DNA of 64,000 bases. Source: Oscillospiraceae bacterium (GTDB lineage: Bacteria > Bacillota > Clostridia > Oscillospirales > Oscillospiraceae). The stretch lies in contig WRNV01000001.1 in assembly GCA_009776445.1 (NCBI GenBank), positions 20,967 through 84,966 of the forward strand, read 5' to 3'. Below, in pieces: positions 63,081 to 64,000 of this stretch (positions are counted from its first letter, which is position 1; each line of letters opens with the position of its first letter). Under the pieces are notes generated by a model. The model made no database searches and was not told where the DNA came from. It was given only the letters and a program-made list of their open reading frames with translations. The position numbers were made by a program, and so were the translations under genes.

Positions 63081-64000
63081 ATGATACTTAGCGGGGCTGA
63101 AATAGTGATCGAGGAGCTTGTCAGGCATGGGGTTGACATTATTTTCGGATATCCGGGAGGATATGTGATAAACATCTACGACGAGCTATACAAAAACTCG
63201 CGGCGGATAACGCACATCCTTACCGCACACGAGCAGGGCGCGGCGCACGCTGCCGACGCATACGCCAGGGTCTCGGGGAAAGTCGGCGTGGTGATCGCGA
63301 CCAGCGGCCCCGGCGCCACGAACCTCATAACCGGTATAGCCAACACTTACCTCGATTCGGTACCTGTTGTATTCATCACAGGCAACGTCCCTGTCCCAAT
63401 GCTCGGCGGAGACTCTTTTCAGGAAATCGACGTAGTTGGCGTAACGCTTCCCATAGTGAAGCACAGCTATGTTGTAAAGGAGATAGAGAATCTCCAGCAA
63501 ACGCTTGCGGAAGCGTTCCTTATAGCTGGCACTGACAGAAAGGGGCCAGTCCTGGTCGACATCCCGAAATGCGTACAGCTTAACAAATGCGAATACAACC
63601 CCAGTCTGAGCACTCCTCCGCTCATTACCGCTCATACGCCCACTGCGCGCGAACTTGAAGCCGCGCTTGACGCTATTAATAATAGCTCGCGTCCGTACAT
63701 CTACTGCGGCGGGGGCGCCGCGTCCGCCGGCGTGGGTTCCGGCGTAATAGAGTTTTCGAAGAAACTTGGCGCTCCAGTCGGCGTAAGTATGATGGGCATC
63801 GGCACAGTCCCGTATTCCTATGAACTGAATCTCGGCATGTGCGGCATGCATGGTAAATACGCGTCCACCGAAGCTATGGCTGAAGCGGATCTCATAATAG
63901 CGCTCGGCGTCCGTTTTTCCGATCGCGCGACCGGCAACACGCGTGGATTCGCCAAAAATTCCAAGATCGTCCATGTTGACATTGACGCAGCGGAAATAGG
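63081..64000 (+). CDS. ilvB: Acetolactate synthase large subunit, 5' part
   Basis: Starts at the ATG at 63081 (GGGGAG eight nt upstream) and runs off the right edge; 306 codons are seen. MILSGAEIVIEELVRHGVDIIFGYPGG, the ThDP-active glutamate block HEQGAAHAADAYARVSGK, the SGPGATNLITGIANTYLDS loop and GDSFQEIDVVG are those of the catalytic subunit of acetohydroxyacid synthase (first step of valine/leucine and isoleucine synthesis). The start of the middle FAD-binding domain is seen (YIYCGGGA). No T-box or leader peptide is evident in the short 5' region. Divergent from uvrC. Confidence 0.95.
   Translation, partial: MILSGAEIVIEELVRHGVDIIFGYPGGYVINIYDELYKNSRRITHILTAHEQGAAHAADAYARVSGKVGVVIATSGPGATNLITGIANTYLDSVPVVFITGNVPVPMLGGDSFQEIDVVGVTLPIVKHSYVVKEIENLQQTLAEAFLIAGTDRKGPVLVDIPKCVQLNKCEYNPSLSTPPLITAHTPTARELEAALDAINNSSRPYIYCGGGAASAGVGSGVIEFSKKLGAPVGVSMMGIGTVPYSYELNLGMCGMHGKYASTEAMAEADLIIALGVRFSDRATGNTRGFAKNSKIVHVDIDAAEI

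Noticed and set aside
63186-63974. 262-codon minus-strand frame at the right edge
   Set aside because: It is antisense to ilvB, whose + frame carries all the acetolactate synthase motifs.

Overview
The window reads as chromosome of a Gram-positive, probably anaerobic member of the Bacillota (class Clostridia). Support comes from the housekeeping gene set (ackA, mutS2, mrnC, rqcH, mraZ and the division/cell-wall cluster, ptsH HPr, SLH-anchored surface proteins), from strong AGGAGG ribosome sites, and from a MurE with the DNPR motif of meso-diaminopimelate-adding enzymes. No rRNA, tRNA or CRISPR array was found. Species cannot be named from the sequence alone.

Layout. 1-3.7 kb: partial tmcAL, ackA, rplU-rpmA and a DegV protein. 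3.7-9.2 kb: a mixed accessory stretch with a histidine-kinase fragment, an AT-rich P-loop kinase/ParB-like fusion, an SLH surface protein, HPr and a lipoprotein. 9.2-18 kb: an RNA/DNA maintenance run on the minus strand (phoH-ybeY-era-recO-mutS2, and yihY-mrnC-rqcH). 18.3-28.9 kb: a compact dcw cluster on the minus strand (mraZ-rsmH-ftsL-pbp-murE-ftsW-murG-ftsQ-ftsZ) that lacks murF, mraY, murD, murC, murB and ftsA, led by a consensus promoter and MraZ boxes. 29-30.5 kb: a RelB/RelE-type toxin-antitoxin pair, a structured leader with a mini-ORF, and remnants. 30.5-59.2 kb: a large surface and signalling island. 59.3-64 kb: a DivIVA/AtpF-like coiled-coil gene, coaD, rsmD, uvrC and the 5' part of ilvB.

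The island is the most unusual part. It holds two paralogous giant secreted proteins of 2308 and 3349 residues, a subtilisin-like SLH protease, and an AlbA-type regulator. Upstream lies a signalling set: a small membrane protein, a lipoprotein with a C-terminal membrane helix, a transmembrane Ser/Thr kinase with an extracytoplasmic propeller-like region, and a LuxR-HTH/FHA regulator. Both giant genes have the same promoter architecture: a CGAAAGT dyad operator 5 bp upstream of a conserved -35/-10 pair, then a leader whose hairpin shows a compensatory base change. The simplest reading is a kinase -> FHA/LuxR -> giant-adhesin regulon; this is inference.

A second pattern is a family of four 140-144 bp MITE-like elements with inverted ends and 8-bp target duplications. 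They sit between housekeeping genes, and two are inserted at stop codons (ackA, rqcH).
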